Source: Thalassospira mesophila (GTDB taxonomy: Bacteria > Pseudomonadota > Alphaproteobacteria > Rhodospirillales > Thalassospiraceae). Taken from it: a stretch of DNA of 64,000 nt. Both the position numbers and the translations under genes were made by a program. Location: contig NZ_JFKA01000002.1 of NCBI RefSeq assembly GCF_002115755.1, positions 124,001 through 188,000 on the forward strand, given 5' to 3'. The notes below the pieces were generated by a model. That model saw nothing but the letters and a program-made list of their open reading frames with translations. It searched no databases and was not told where the DNA came from. How positions within the stretch are numbered: position 1 is the first letter of the stretch; each line of letters starts with the position of its first letter. Below are positions 42,370-52,466 of the stretch, piece after piece.

Positions 42370-43908
42370 TCAGTTACCCTCGATGGTTTCTTCGGTGGCG
42401 TCAGCATTGGTTGGCGCAGAGTCCCCCTTGCCCGCATTTTCGGTTGTTTGGTTCATGCGTTGGGCAGCGGCGGCTTCTTGTGGTGATTGCGGTTTGACCT
42501 GCTTGCTGGCAAGGGCAGAAACCGGTGCAAGTTTGACCCCCTGACGTTCCAGCCGCTGCGCCCAGTTACGCAACCGCTGAATTGTCACCGGGTAGGATTG
42601 GGCAAGACCAATGGCAAAACCCTCGGTCTTGGCCTTGTTTACCAGTGCACTTAACTGGGCATCAATTGCACGTCGGCTGGGCACGGTATCGATATTAAAA
42701 TCAACAATGGCATTGGGTTCTTCAACATTGGCGGCCAATTGCGCCGCCAGGCTGACCATGCCGGTATTGCTACCATCAATATACATCAGCCCGGTTTTAT
42801 CAAGAAAATCAATAACCGGGCGAATGGAACTGTCGAGATTGGCAAATTTGGACCCCAAATGGCCAACCACGCCGACATATCCGGGGAAGCGGGCCAAAAG
42901 CCATTCCAGCCGCACCAGATTTTCGCCTTCAGGCAGGCTGGTCATCAAGGCGCGCGGGCCGGGGTCCGATAACGGGAAGTCATCGGGCTCCATGGGCAAC
43001 TGCAAAAACACTTCATGGCCGACCATCCGGGCCCGCGCCAGTGTTTTGGGCAGGTTTTCGGCATAGGGCGACAGGCCCAGCGAAATATTCAACGGTAAAT
43101 CTTCGATGGCTTTATTGGTGCGGTCGGCATTCAGGCCCAACCCCGTCACAATCACCGCGACATAGGGTTGATCGGGTTCCAGCGTAAAGGGCCGGGCATA
43201 GGCCTGTGCCGGCGTTGTGCCATCGTCGGCAATGCGGGGCACCCGGCCAAAACTGCCTTCTTCATCCAGACCGGGGATCGGGGCCGGTCGCAGGGGATCG
43301 GCTTCTATTTTAACATCAAACTCGCCATCGGCGGCCATGGCGGCCAGTTCCTCGGGCGATGGGCCGCCCGGGGCAATGGCTTCTTTGCCCGCATTTTCGC
43401 CCGTGCCATTTGCCCCGTTACCTGTCAGGTCGGCAATGCCCGGCGGCAGGTCACCCAGCGCGTCGGGGCTTGTGCCATCCGCGGTGCCTGCACTGGCGGC
43501 AGCCTTGCGGCGGGCTTCTTCTTCGGCGCGGTTTTTTGCCTCGACATCAAGCACGCCTTTGGCAATTTCGTCTTGCAGCTCGCGTTCTGTACCGGGGATG
43601 GCGTCGGTTACTTTTGGTCCGCCCAGATGGATCAGCCGCCAGCCGGTTTCGGGGTCGATAATGGGCAGGGCGACAAGGGATGCGATGCCAAACGGCAACA
43701 GCCACAGTACCAGCAACAAAAATTTGGACAGCCGCCAGCGCCGCGACGGCGGGCGTAACGGCAACAGACGGTATTGTTCGTCGTAAGGCAGTTCTGTAAA
43801 CGGAACATCCTCCGCCACCGTGTCGGACAACATATCGTCGTCCGTATCGGTTGCAGAGGATTCCGTTTTGCGGCGAGGCCGCAGAAATTTGAACAGTTTA
43901 CCGATCAC
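42370..43908 (-). CDS. Divergent polysaccharide deacetylase family protein
   Basis: The 512-aa protein has a cytosolic start, one membrane segment at about residues 62-85 (KFLLLVLWLLPFGIASLVAL), a long low-complexity Ala/Glu/Gly linker, and then the domain of the divergent deacetylase family (YVAVIVTGLGLNADRTNKAI, LQLPMEPDDFPLSDPGP, GHLGSKFANL). The family lies downstream of envC and ctpA in many proteobacteria and is thought to act on the envelope. The start is GTG at 43908. Catalytic activity is not certain. Confidence 0.88.
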   Translation of the reverse strand: MIGKLFKFLRPRRKTESSATDTDDDMLSDTVAEDVPFTELPYDEQYRLLPLRPPSRRWRLSKFLLLVLWLLPFGIASLVALPIIDPETGWRLIHLGGPKVTDAIPGTERELQDEIAKGVLDVEAKNRAEEEARRKAAASAGTADGTSPDALGDLPPGIADLTGNGANGTGENAGKEAIAPGGPSPEELAAMAADGEFDVKIEADPLRPAPIPGLDEEGSFGRVPRIADDGTTPAQAYARPFTLEPDQPYVAVIVTGLGLNADRTNKAIEDLPLNISLGLSPYAENLPKTLARARMVGHEVFLQLPMEPDDFPLSDPGPRALMTSLPEGENLVRLEWLLARFPGYVGVVGHLGSKFANLDSSIRPVIDFLDKTGLMYIDGSNTGMVSLAAQLAANVEEPNAIVDFNIDTVPSRRAIDAQLSALVNKAKTEGFAIGLAQSYPVTIQRLRNWAQRLERQGVKLAPVSALASKQVKPQSPQEAAAAQRMNQTTENAGKGDSAPTNADATEETIEGN

Positions 43909-43944
43909 TGCGGGTCAGTCTCTTCCTGTTCCCGTCACGATCTT

Positions 43945-45267
43945 TCAGCTTTTTGATCGGAAGCTGCCATAAAGCGAGATACCCCGGATCATATCAAGTG
44001 CGCGGGCAAGCTGATAATCGTCTTCGGTTACTTTTTCGGCGTCCTGACGGCGCTGGTCTGCTTCGGTTTCAGCATCGAGGGTGGTTGTATCCTCGTTATG
44101 CAGGGCACCATTCAGGTCTGCTTCGGACCGGCGCTGGCCGGTTTCGACGGTTTCGACCTTCGACTGCGGAACAATGATATCGGGTACAATACCGACTTCC
44201 TGAATCGAACGGCCAGACGGGGTGTAATAACGCGCTGTGGTCAGGCGCAGGGCGACATTGCCCGGCATCGGCAATATGGTCTGAACCGACCCTTTGCCAA
44301 AGCTGCGTGTGCCCATAATGATCGCACGGCCATGGTCTTGCAAGGCACCGGCGACAATTTCCGATGCCGACGCCGACCCGTCATTGATCAGAACAACAAT
44401 CGGCAGGCTGTCGGCAAGGTCGCCGTCCTTGGCGGTATAGCGTTCGGTGTTTTTGGTATCACGCGGGCGGGTCGAAACAATTTCGCCTTCGTTCAAAAAC
44501 GCGTCGGAAACCGCAATCGCCTGATCAAGCAAACCACCGGGATTGTTGCGAAGGTCGATCACGAAACCTTTCAGTTTCGGTCCGATTTCCTTGCGTTGGT
44601 CTTCGATGGCGCGTTGCAGGCCGCTAAAGGTTTGTTCGCTGAATTTGGTAATGCGGATGTAACCGACATCGTTTTTCACCTGCGGGCGCACCGACTGGAT
44701 TTTAATCACAGCCCGGGTCAGCGTTACATCGAACGGGGCCTGTTCGCCCTTGCGCACTATGGTTAGTTTGATGTCGGTATTAACCTTGCCGCGCATCATG
44801 TCGACCGCGTCGTTAAGCGGCAGGCCGCGCACCGATTTGCCATCGATATGGGTAATAAAATCGCCCGGCTGCAAACCGGCCTTTTGGGCCGGGGTATCAA
44901 AAATCGGGGAAATAACTTTTACAAAGCCGTTTTCCTGGGTGACTTCGATGCCCAACCCGCCAAATTCGCCCCGGGTATCAACCTGCATGTCCTTGAAATT
45001 ATCCATATTCAAATAGGATGAATGCGGATCAAGCGAGGTCAGCATGCCGTTAATGGCGGCTTCGATCAGTTTCTTGTCATCGACCGGTTCAACATATTTG
45101 GCTTTGACCTGTTCAAACACGTCGCCAAAAAGGTTTAGCAGCCGATAGGTTTCGGCTGATGATGTCGGGGTGCTACTGGGGGCCGGAGACTGTGCAAAAA
45201 CCGGCGCCGCAAGACCGATATTCAGGCCCGCCGCCAGTGCAAATACTACCAATCGAGACGTTTTCAT
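43945..45267 (-). CDS. ctpA: C-terminal processing protease (S41 family)
   Basis: Periplasmic serine protease. The 440-aa protein has a signal peptide (LVVFALAAGLNIGLAAPVFA) and a PDZ domain with GLGIEVTQENGFVKVISPIFDTPAQKAG. The catalytic region includes DLRNNPGG, the serine in NDGSASASEIVAGAL and the lysine in GTRSFGKGSVQ. Its start overlaps the envC stop by 4 bases. The C-terminal 60 residues are charged and variable. Confidence 0.95.
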   Translation of the reverse strand: MKTSRLVVFALAAGLNIGLAAPVFAQSPAPSSTPTSSAETYRLLNLFGDVFEQVKAKYVEPVDDKKLIEAAINGMLTSLDPHSSYLNMDNFKDMQVDTRGEFGGLGIEVTQENGFVKVISPIFDTPAQKAGLQPGDFITHIDGKSVRGLPLNDAVDMMRGKVNTDIKLTIVRKGEQAPFDVTLTRAVIKIQSVRPQVKNDVGYIRITKFSEQTFSGLQRAIEDQRKEIGPKLKGFVIDLRNNPGGLLDQAIAVSDAFLNEGEIVSTRPRDTKNTERYTAKDGDLADSLPIVVLINDGSASASEIVAGALQDHGRAIIMGTRSFGKGSVQTILPMPGNVALRLTTARYYTPSGRSIQEVGIVPDIIVPQSKVETVETGQRRSEADLNGALHNEDTTTLDAETEADQRRQDAEKVTEDDYQLARALDMIRGISLYGSFRSKS

Positions 45268-46604
45268 CCGCTTACCTTGCCGTTTTGTGATGCCAGCCAG
45301 GGAAGCGGATTGATCGCTTCGCCGTCATGGCGCATTTCGAGATACAGTTTTGGCCTGTTTTCGCCCATGGTTCCAACAGGTTCACCCGCCAGTACATATT
45401 GTCCTACCACACTGTCCAGACGATCAAAACCCGCAACAAGACTATGGTATCCTTCGCCGTGTTCGATAATCAAGAGGCGGCCATAGCCACGGAACGGCCC
45501 GGCGAACACCACTTTGCCATCAAAAGGCGAGACAACCTGTGCTTCAGGGCGGGTTTCAATCTCAATTCCCTTGGCGTGCGCGCCGCCCGGAAGGCCACTT
45601 TGTACGCTGCGTTCACCAAAAAGTGTTACAATTTTGCCCGCCGCAGGCATGCGCAAATGCCCTCGGGCCTCGGTGATGGAGCTGGCAACTGATGCTTCTT
45701 CGACCGCGTCGCTGCGATCGGGGCTGCTTTTACGGGCCGGTTGGGCCACAGATGCGCTTTGGGTTGGCAGCACATTGGTAATTTCGCTGTCGGGCGCGTC
45801 CTTGACCAATTCATAGTCGGGCTTTTCGCGCGGGGAGGGCAAACCATCGGCACGGTTTTTAATGCTGGCAAGTAACTCGCCCAGCGTTTTGGCTTCCTGC
45901 GCCATTTTTTGCACAGCACGGGCGGCTTCGCGGGCTTCGTCTTCGGTATCCTGGCGTAACTGGCGTTTATCGTCGAGCAATCGCGACAGGCTTTCGCGTT
46001 CGTCGCGCAGTTTTGCGGTGACGTCGCCAAGGTCGCTGCGCCGGGTTTTAATGGTGGCGCGAAGATCGGTGATTTCGCCCAGTTCGCGCTTTAAATCCTT
46101 GGCGTGCTGTTCAACGCCGGGCAAGGCCGCCTTTAACAATATCGCCGATCGCAATGTGTCTTGCGGGCTGCGCGGCAAGGCAATCAAGGCGGCAGGCGGG
46201 GTGGTTGATAACCGTTCCAGCGCCATCAGGATGCGGGCATATTGCCCGGCCTTGTCTTCAAGCGCGGTGGTGGCGTCTTTTTCCCGGTTTTCAAGCTCGA
46301 CCAGCTTGTCTTCAATATCGGTCAGTTCGCTTTCATATTGCTGAACCCGGCGGGCAACCGATACTTCTTCGGATTGCAGGGCCTGTTCCTCGGTCAGCAG
46401 TTCGTGCGATTTGCGCGACAGGAATTCTTCCTGCTTTTGCTGTTCGGAAAGCTGGCTTTGCACGGCATCAAGGCGTGAATCGACCTTGCGCAGGGACTCG
46501 GCGCTTGCCGGAAAAAGGGTACCGGCCCCCGCCACCATCACGGTCGCCAGTGCCGGTACCATCAACCATTTGCCAATATCAGCTTGCCGGGGGCAGCGCA
46601 GCAT
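45264..46604 (-). CDS. envC: Murein hydrolase activator, EnvC-like
   Basis: The 446-aa protein has an N-terminal signal or anchor (GKWLMVPALATVMVAGAGTLF), about 220 residues of coiled coil (KVDSRLDAVQSQLSEQQKQ onward), then a LytM/M23 domain. The zinc-ligand motifs are degenerate: HAKGIEIE replaces the usual HxGxD, and LYLEMRH replaces HxH. This points to an activator of amidases rather than an active peptidase, as for E. coli EnvC. The start overlaps the gpmI stop by 26 bases. Confidence 0.92.
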   Translation of the reverse strand: MLRCPRQADIGKWLMVPALATVMVAGAGTLFPASAESLRKVDSRLDAVQSQLSEQQKQEEFLSRKSHELLTEEQALQSEEVSVARRVQQYESELTDIEDKLVELENREKDATTALEDKAGQYARILMALERLSTTPPAALIALPRSPQDTLRSAILLKAALPGVEQHAKDLKRELGEITDLRATIKTRRSDLGDVTAKLRDERESLSRLLDDKRQLRQDTEDEAREAARAVQKMAQEAKTLGELLASIKNRADGLPSPREKPDYELVKDAPDSEITNVLPTQSASVAQPARKSSPDRSDAVEEASVASSITEARGHLRMPAAGKIVTLFGERSVQSGLPGGAHAKGIEIETRPEAQVVSPFDGKVVFAGPFRGYGRLLIIEHGEGYHSLVAGFDRLDSVVGQYVLAGEPVGTMGENRPKLYLEMRHDGEAINPLPWLASQNGKVSG

Positions 46605-48174
46605 CGGGGTTCAGACCTTCGATCAACGTTTTTCCGGTCATGTCCGCGGGTTGCGGCACGCCCAGCAATTGCAACAATGTCGGGGCAACGTCGGCCAGGC
46701 GGCCATCGCGCAGGGTAATACCCTTTGGCCCGTTAACCAGAATGGTCGGTACCGGGTTCAGGGTATGGGCGGTGTGCGGTTCGCCGCTGTCGGGGTCAAC
46801 CATGGTTTCGCAGTTGCCATGATCGGCGGTAATAAACATAACGCCGCCCACCTTGCGAATGGCCGCAACAACCTTGCCCACACATTCATCAACGGCTTCG
46901 GCGGCTTTCATGGCTGCCGATAAAATACCGCTATGCCCGACCATGTCGGGGTTGGCGAAATTGACAATGATGGTGTCATAGGTTTCGGCTTCAATCGCGG
47001 CAACCAGTTTGGCGCAGACTTCAGGGGCCGACATTTCGGGCTGCAAATCATAGGTCGCAACCTTGGGCGAGGGGACTAAAATGCGGTCTTCGCCGGGATA
47101 GACCTGTTCTTCGCCACCGTTAAAGAAAAACGACACATGCGGATATTTTTCGGTTTCGGCAATGCGCAACTGTTTCATGCCCGCCCTGGAAACCACTTCG
47201 CCAAAAATATTGGGCAGGGTTTTGGGCGGATAAATCGCATCCATATAAGCCGCGTGGCGGGATGAATATTCGACCATTCCGGCCTGAACGGCAAATTTAA
47301 CCGGTGTTTTACGGTCAAACCCGTCAAAATCGGGCGCGCACAGGGCAGCCAGAATTTCGCGCGCCCGGTCAGCACGGAAATTGGTCATCAGCAGACCGTC
47401 GCCGTCTTTCATGCCGTCATAATCGCCAATGATGGTTGGCAAAATAAACTCGTCGTTGGTGTCGGCATCATAGGCGTTGGTGATGGCGTCTTCGGCAGAT
47501 TTTGCCTGCTTGGCATTGGTGTAATTTTTGCCATCGACCATCGCGAAATAGGCCTGGCTGACCCGTTCCCAGCGATTATCGCGATCCATCGAATAATAGC
47601 GCCCGGTAACGGTCGCAATTTCAATATCGGCATCGCCCAGAAGGGCGCGGAATTTTTTCAAAAATCCGGCCGCACTACGCGGCGGCGTGTCGCGGCCATC
47701 GGTATAAGCATGGATTTTGACGGCAATACCGGCATTGGCAATAATTTTGGCCAGGGCCGCCATATGCACCTGATGCGAATGAACCCCGCCTTCGGATAAA
47801 AGCCCGGCAATGTGGCACACGCCGCCGCTTTTTTTCAGGCTGGCAATCACTTTTTTGACGGCATCGGTATCGGCAATGCTGCCGGTTTTGACGGCTTCGT
47901 CAATTTTGGGCAGTTCCTGCATGACAACGCGGCCGGCACCCAAATTCATATGGCCAACTTCGGAATTGCCCATTTGCCCTTCGGGCAGGCCAACGTCAAG
48001 GCCACAGGCCATCATAAAGCCGGTTGGATTATGGGCATATAAATCGTCCCACACCGGCGTATTGGCCAGTGCAACGGCGTTGTTTTCGCTTTCTTTGCGA
48101 TAGCCCCAGCCATCCAGAATGCAGAGCACCACCGGACGGGGACGCTTTACGGCGTTCGATACAGTCACTGTCAT
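46579..48174 (-). CDS. gpmI: 2,3-bisphosphoglycerate-independent phosphoglycerate mutase
   Basis: Two-manganese glycolytic mutase of the alkaline phosphatase superfamily. The 531-aa protein has VVLCILDGWGYR, the phosphoserine site GQMGNSEVGHMNLGAGR (about residue 68), YTDGRDTPPRSA, NFRADRAREI, NFANPDMVGHSG and ADHGNCETM. The frame is open 22 codons upstream; the ATG at 48174 is chosen as it fits the family start and has GGGG just upstream. First in gpmI-envC-ctpA. Confidence 0.97.
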   Translation of the reverse strand: MTVTVSNAVKRPRPVVLCILDGWGYRKESENNAVALANTPVWDDLYAHNPTGFMMACGLDVGLPEGQMGNSEVGHMNLGAGRVVMQELPKIDEAVKTGSIADTDAVKKVIASLKKSGGVCHIAGLLSEGGVHSHQVHMAALAKIIANAGIAVKIHAYTDGRDTPPRSAAGFLKKFRALLGDADIEIATVTGRYYSMDRDNRWERVSQAYFAMVDGKNYTNAKQAKSAEDAITNAYDADTNDEFILPTIIGDYDGMKDGDGLLMTNFRADRAREILAALCAPDFDGFDRKTPVKFAVQAGMVEYSSRHAAYMDAIYPPKTLPNIFGEVVSRAGMKQLRIAETEKYPHVSFFFNGGEEQVYPGEDRILVPSPKVATYDLQPEMSAPEVCAKLVAAIEAETYDTIIVNFANPDMVGHSGILSAAMKAAEAVDECVGKVVAAIRKVGGVMFITADHGNCETMVDPDSGEPHTAHTLNPVPTILVNGPKGITLRDGRLADVAPTLLQLLGVPQPADMTGKTLIEGLNPDAALPPAS

Positions 48175-48427
48175 AACCCCACTTCTAGGATAAAAGACTG
48201 AATTACCAGTAAACAAACCTGTAAATGATGATCCAGTCATAGGTCAAAACGGCGCCGGGCGCGGTGGGTTCCGCCATCTGACGCAAATTCTGATCATAAC
48301 TTATCATGAAAGATGGTGCTGAACAGCCTTCGCGCAGGAAATTTTCGCGTCGCAACCAGCCCTGCTTTGACAAGGATCGCCTCAAACAGGTACGATAAAA
48401 TCCTTAAACGGTGATACCTCGCACACC

Positions 48428-48655
48428 GCAATGGGAGAGACCGGCCGGGCAACGTTCCGGCAGGCGCCGAAGGAGCAATTCACCCCGAACACTCTCAGGC
48501 ACATGGACCGTTGCGGATTGAGGCTCTGGAGAGCGAAAGCCGGTTATTTTGGCGGTTTTCCACCGAAGGATGAAGTCGCGGCGTGCATGCGCCCGACGCA
48601 CAATCTCAGGTAAGGGCCACTTGGCCCTAAAGGACAGAGGGGGCTGGCACCGGTT
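48428..48655 (+). promoter_or_regulatory. Tandem glycine riboswitch upstream of sdaA
   Basis: Two glycine aptamers in series. The first (about 48431-48534) shows GGGAGAGACC, GCCGAAGGAGCAA, CTCTCAGGC and TCTGGAGAGC. The second (about 48540-48653) shows ACCGAAGGATGAAG, ATCTCAGGTAA and GGACAGAGG, closed by CCGGT / ACCGG. The short linker GAAAGC is typical. It ends about 60 bases before the sdaA start, so translational or transcriptional control by glycine is expected; glycine feeds serine through GlyA. The preceding part of the gap (48175-48427) shows nothing recognisable. Confidence 0.95.
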
Positions 48656-48715
48656 CGTTGATATCGCAGCAAATATTGCAGAAAAATATAACGCGATCAG
48701 AGCCGAGGGAGGCCT

Positions 48716-50131
48716 ATGCCCACTTCATCCACGCAACGTCCCCAGGACGTTAATCTTTCTGTTGTTGATTTATATACCATCGGAATCGGACCATCGAGTT
48801 CGCACACCGTTGGCCCGATGCGGGCCGGTTACCGGTTTTGTCTGGAAATGGATGCCCGCAAACTTCTGCCCCAAACCGGCAGCGTGATTGTTGACCTTTA
48901 CGGGTCGCTTGCCCTGACAGGCAAGGGGCACGCCACCGACACGGCGGTTTTGATGGGCCTGTGCGGGCAACGCCCGCGCTCGGTTGATCCCGATAAAATT
49001 GCCCCGACGGTTGAGGCGATCAGGCGCGATAGCTGCCTGATGCTGTTTGATCAGCAAAAAGTTGATTTCAATTTTGAAAACAACATTGTTTTTCATATGG
49101 ATGAAAGCCTGCCGCAGCACCCCAATGGCATGCGGATAACGGCCTTTGATCGCGATGGTGTGAAATTGCATTGTCAGGAATATTTTTCGGTCGGCGGCGG
49201 GTTTATTGTCTCGGGCGATGATCGCGGGGCGGAATATTCCGGCGATAATATCACCCTGCCACATCCTTTTTCATCGGCGGATGAATTGATGGCGATTTGC
49301 AAAAAACATCATTTGTCGATTGCCGAAATTATGATGGAAAATGAAAAATCGTGGCGGGCAGCCGAGGAAACCTATGAATTTGTTGATCGCGTTTATCAGG
49401 CAATGATGGATTGCATTGATCGCGGTTGTGCCACGCCGGGCATTTTGCCGGGCGGACTAAATGTTAAACGCCGGGCCAACAAACTGTACCGTGAGCTGGT
49501 GGATTGCCCCGAAGCCGGGTTGAAAGACCCGCTAACCGTGATTGACTGGGTTAATCTTTATGCGCTGGCGGTAAACGAGGAAAACGCCGCCGGCAGCAAG
49601 GTGGTAACCGCTCCCACCAATGGGGCGGCGGGCGTGATACCCGCTGTTTTACGCTATTATGAGCGGTTTTGCCCCAATGTGACGCAGGCGAAAATCCGCG
49701 AGTTTTTGTTAACGGCGGCGGCTATCGGTGCGATTTATAAAAAACGGGCTTCCATCTCGGCCGCCGAGGTGGGCTGTCAGGGCGAAGTCGGTGTTGCCTG
49801 TTCGATGGCGGCGGGGGCGCTGTGTGCTGTGTTGGGCGGCACGCCCGAACAGGTGGAAAATGCTGCCGAAATTGGCATGGAGCATAATCTGGGCCTGACC
49901 TGCGACCCGATTGGCGGGCTGGTGCAAATCCCTTGCATCGAACGCAATACCATGGGGGCGGTCAAGGCGATTAATGCGTCCCGCCTGGCCATCCGCGGCG
50001 ATGGCCAGCATACCGTATCGCTGGACCGTGTGATCGAAACCATGCGCCAGACCGGGGCCGATATGCAAAGCAAATACAAGGAAACCAGCCAGGGCGGACT
50101 GGCGGTTAACGTAAATGTGGTTGAATGCTGA
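48716..50131 (+). CDS. sdaA: L-serine ammonia-lyase, single-chain type
   Basis: Deaminates L-serine to pyruvate and ammonia using a [4Fe-4S] cluster. The 471-aa protein fuses the beta domain ([20 protein letters not shown]) and alpha domain ([18 protein letters not shown]). Cluster cysteines lie in [18 protein letters not shown] and [25 protein letters not shown] lies close before the ATG. The upstream tandem glycine riboswitch links it to glycine and serine balance. It is on the plus strand amid minus-strand genes. Confidence 0.96.
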   Translation: MPTSSTQRPQDVNLSVVDLYTIGIGPSSSHTVGPMRAGYRFCLEMDARKLLPQTGSVIVDLYGSLALTGKGHATDTAVLMGLCGQRPRSVDPDKIAPTVEAIRRDSCLMLFDQQKVDFNFENNIVFHMDESLPQHPNGMRITAFDRDGVKLHCQEYFSVGGGFIVSGDDRGAEYSGDNITLPHPFSSADELMAICKKHHLSIAEIMMENEKSWRAAEETYEFVDRVYQAMMDCIDRGCATPGILPGGLNVKRRANKLYRELVDCPEAGLKDPLTVIDWVNLYALAVNEENAAGSKVVTAPTNGAAGVIPAVLRYYERFCPNVTQAKIREFLLTAAAIGAIYKKRASISAAEVGCQGEVGVACSMAAGALCAVLGGTPEQVENAAEIGMEHNLGLTCDPIGGLVQIPCIERNTMGAVKAINASRLAIRGDGQHTVSLDRVIETMRQTGADMQSKYKETSQGGLAVNVNVVEC

Positions 50132-50406
50132 TCTGGCAATGATTGTGGAAGCATAGCACGTGGTTTTCGGGCCTTTGGGGCCGTTCAACCTTCAATCATG
50201 TCGCTGATAAGATCAAATATGGTCTTAATGGACGCCTCGAAGGCCGGATGATGTCGGCTTTTGGGGCGTTTATCGTTTTTGGACACCGATATAACCCCAT
50301 TCCGGTCAGAATATCGCCACCAATCGCCGGTAGTGTTTAGAAACTGAAGTTAAACTAATACTAAAATTAAACCGGAAAAATCCGGTCAATTGGTTGGGTG
50401 ATATTG

Positions 50407-50940
50407 ATGGGCAAAAAACTGTTCCGCATTTATGTGGCGGTCAGTCTGGATAGTTATGTCGCGCGTTCCGGCGGGGCGGTGGACTGGCTTGACGACTACG
50501 ATCCGGCAGAATTCAATTTCGAGGCGTTTCTCGATCAGATCGGAACGCTGATCATTGGGCGTCGGACCTTTGATCAGGTGATGTCATATGGCGCGTGGCC
50601 TTATGGCGACCGGCGGACCATTGTTTTGACCTCGCATCCGCTTGATAACGACGCCCCGGAAAACACGGTCGCATTTGGCGGCAGCCTGATGGATCTGGCT
50701 GATGCCCTGCGTAATGAACGCCTTGATAACGGTGATGTGTGGGTTGTTGGCGGGGCCAGCGTGATCAACCAGTTTTTGTTCGCCAATCTGGTCGATAAAC
50801 TTGAACTGTTTGTTATTCCGGTGGTGCTGGGCGAGGGCATTGCCCTGTTTGGCAAGGATACCAGCCATTTAAACCCGGTGCCGGTTTCAACCCATATTTA
50901 CAAATCCGGTGTGGTGCGTATGGAATATAAGCTGAAATAG
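50407..50940 (+). CDS. Dihydrofolate reductase family protein (RibD C-terminal-like)
   Basis: The 177-aa protein matches the small DHFR/RibD-C family: RIYVAVSLDSYVARSGGAVDWL at the start, TLIIGRRTFDQVMSYGAWPYG, and VWVVGGASVINQFL, the NADPH loop. Such proteins are NADPH-dependent reductases of unknown substrate; true folA is less likely. The ATG at 50407 is chosen; an in-frame GTG lies 3 codons upstream. A hairpin ACCGGA-AAAA-TCCGGT lies just before it (50371-50386). A strong terminator follows the gene. Confidence 0.85.
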   Translation: MGKKLFRIYVAVSLDSYVARSGGAVDWLDDYDPAEFNFEAFLDQIGTLIIGRRTFDQVMSYGAWPYGDRRTIVLTSHPLDNDAPENTVAFGGSLMDLADALRNERLDNGDVWVVGGASVINQFLFANLVDKLELFVIPVVLGEGIALFGKDTSHLNPVPVSTHIYKSGVVRMEYKLK

Positions 50941-50984
50941 CGGGTGGAATTGCGCGCTTGCGGAAAATCAGCGGGCAAAATTAC

Positions 50985-51021
50985 TGCCGATAGCCACAAG
51001 GCAATGGCTATCGGCATTTTT
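50985..51021. terminator. Terminator between convergent genes
   Basis: Perfect 11-bp stem TGCCGATAGCC / GGCTATCGGCA (50985-50995 with 51006-51016), followed on the plus strand by five T. It ends the DHFR-like gene and may also serve the lipoprotein gene. Confidence 0.85.
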
Positions 51022-51032
51022 ATGTTCTGGTG

Positions 51033-51695
51033 TTATTTGCTGCGTGCCAACAGGCTATCGCGCAATTTATCGGAAAATTCGACCAAGGCCTGCGACGCTG
51101 TTTGCGTCCAGTCATTATCAAGAACCATTTGCATGCCATCCTGATAATGGTTTTCAACGACCAGGCCGTCTTTTAACGCGGGCAGGTCGCCATCAAGTGA
51201 CACCTTGATGCGGTTATGCAGGGTTAGTTGCCAGAAACCGGGCTGCATCCATGTCCAGAATTGCATGATGTTGGCAGAAACCGGAATGGCGGTTTGGGCG
51301 TCGGTATCGGTGCTGTTTACGTCAAATACGCGGTATCCGGCCCGGCGAAACCCGGTGGTGATGGCCGATTTTATCTGATTGGCGACGGTTTCGCCTTCGG
51401 GTAACAGCACATCCCCCAAGGCTTTGCCAAATCCGCCGCGTTTACGCGCATAAGCACGTTCAGTAATGCTGCGGTCATTAATTTTTGAGTCAGAAAGCGA
51501 CGGAATATCGGCTGATCGCGGTTTGATCTGAAATTCGCGGTTATCAACCACGTTAACCAAGCGAATGGCTGTACCATTTTGCGGATTGGGTGAAGCAGAT
51601 GGCGCGTTAAGATCCACCACGCTGCGGCCCGTGGCGCAGGCACCCAAAACCAGCATGCTGCCGATTACAGCAGCCATGCGAAGCTGTTTGAACAC
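51033..51695 (-). CDS. Lipoprotein, YajG-like
   Basis: The 220-aa product has a lipoprotein signal (LRMAAVIGSMLVLGACATG, lipobox LGAC). A mature domain follows with RLVNVVDNREFQIKPR, NQIKSAITTGFRRAGYRV and RIKVSLDGDLPALKDG, similar in layout to YajG-type outer-membrane lipoproteins. The GTG at 51695 is the preferred start because AAGGGGGA lies 7 bases upstream; the frame itself opens 21 codons earlier at an ATG without a site. It stands alone; function unknown. Confidence 0.78.
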   Translation of the reverse strand: MFKQLRMAAVIGSMLVLGACATGRSVVDLNAPSASPNPQNGTAIRLVNVVDNREFQIKPRSADIPSLSDSKINDRSITERAYARKRGGFGKALGDVLLPEGETVANQIKSAITTGFRRAGYRVFDVNSTDTDAQTAIPVSANIMQFWTWMQPGFWQLTLHNRIKVSLDGDLPALKDGLVVENHYQDGMQMVLDNDWTQTASQALVEFSDKLRDSLLARSK

Positions 51696-51807
51696 AACAA
51701 AATCCCCCTTGTGTGCTTGCAAAGACGCCTGTTTAACCGTTACGTGCAGGGTCTGCAAGTATTTGGGGAATAAGTATTTTTATGCTCCACCAAAGGGTGG
51801 GGTATTG

Positions 51808-52266
51808 CTATTCGCGATGATAGGGATGGTTGGTTTGAATGGCGTGGGCGCGAAAAAGCTGCTCGGCGATCAGGGCGCGTACCAGCATATGGGGCCATGT
51901 TGCCTTGCCCAGCGACCACATGGCATTGGCGCGGGCTTTTATTGCATCGCCGTGGCCGTCGGCCCCGCCAATGGCAAAGGCAATATTGCCGCCGTTCTGG
52001 TCGATCCAGCCTTCAAGTTTTTTGGCAAAATCGATGGATCCATATTCGCGCCCGTGTTCGTCCAGCGCGATCAGAAAGGCATTTTCGGGGATGGCGGCCA
52101 GCAATAATTCTGCTTCGCGGGCCTTAAGCTGGGCTGCGGGAAGTTTTTTCTTTTCTTCGACCTCGCGCAGGGCAAAGGGCCAGCGCAGACGGGCGACGTA
52201 ATGGTCGAACAAATCCTTTTCCGGGCCTGCCTTGATGCGGCCTACAGCGGCAAGGGTGATTTGCAT
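51808..52266 (-). CDS. rlmH: 23S rRNA (pseudouridine-1915-N3)-methyltransferase
   Basis: SPOUT methyltransferase modifying helix 69 of 23S rRNA. The 152-aa protein has the RlmH patterns ITLAAVGRIKAGPEKDLF, FLIALDEHGREYGSIDFA and FAIGGADGHG (SAM knot), ending LRALIAEQLFRAHAIQTNHPYHR, a signature of the family. It follows rsfS on the minus strand after 200 bases that hold a hairpin but no gene. Confidence 0.97.
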   Translation of the reverse strand: MQITLAAVGRIKAGPEKDLFDHYVARLRWPFALREVEEKKKLPAAQLKAREAELLLAAIPENAFLIALDEHGREYGSIDFAKKLEGWIDQNGGNIAFAIGGADGHGDAIKARANAMWSLGKATWPHMLVRALIAEQLFRAHAIQTNHPYHRE

Positions 52267-52428
52267 GTTCGGTCGCCCATTTGGTTTGTGGCAAGGTTTT
52301 GGCGGAAAGGCTGTGGAAAGCTTGTCGAAAGGCCGGGAAAATTCGGGCGCAAAACTGTATCGGGCCAGTATGTATAGCCCGGATACAAATTTGTTTTACC
52401 GGTTGCGTGAAATGGCAAAAGGCTGGTG

Positions 52429-52449
52429 GCCCGGCGAAAAGCGCCGGGC
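52429..52449 (-). terminator. Hairpin after rsfS
   Basis: GC stem GCCCGGC / GCCGGGC with a 7-base loop, about 18 bases past the rsfS stop. There is no T-run, so it may slow rather than end transcription into rlmH. Confidence 0.35.
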
Positions 52450-52466
52450 GACAGCAAAAGTGCCAA

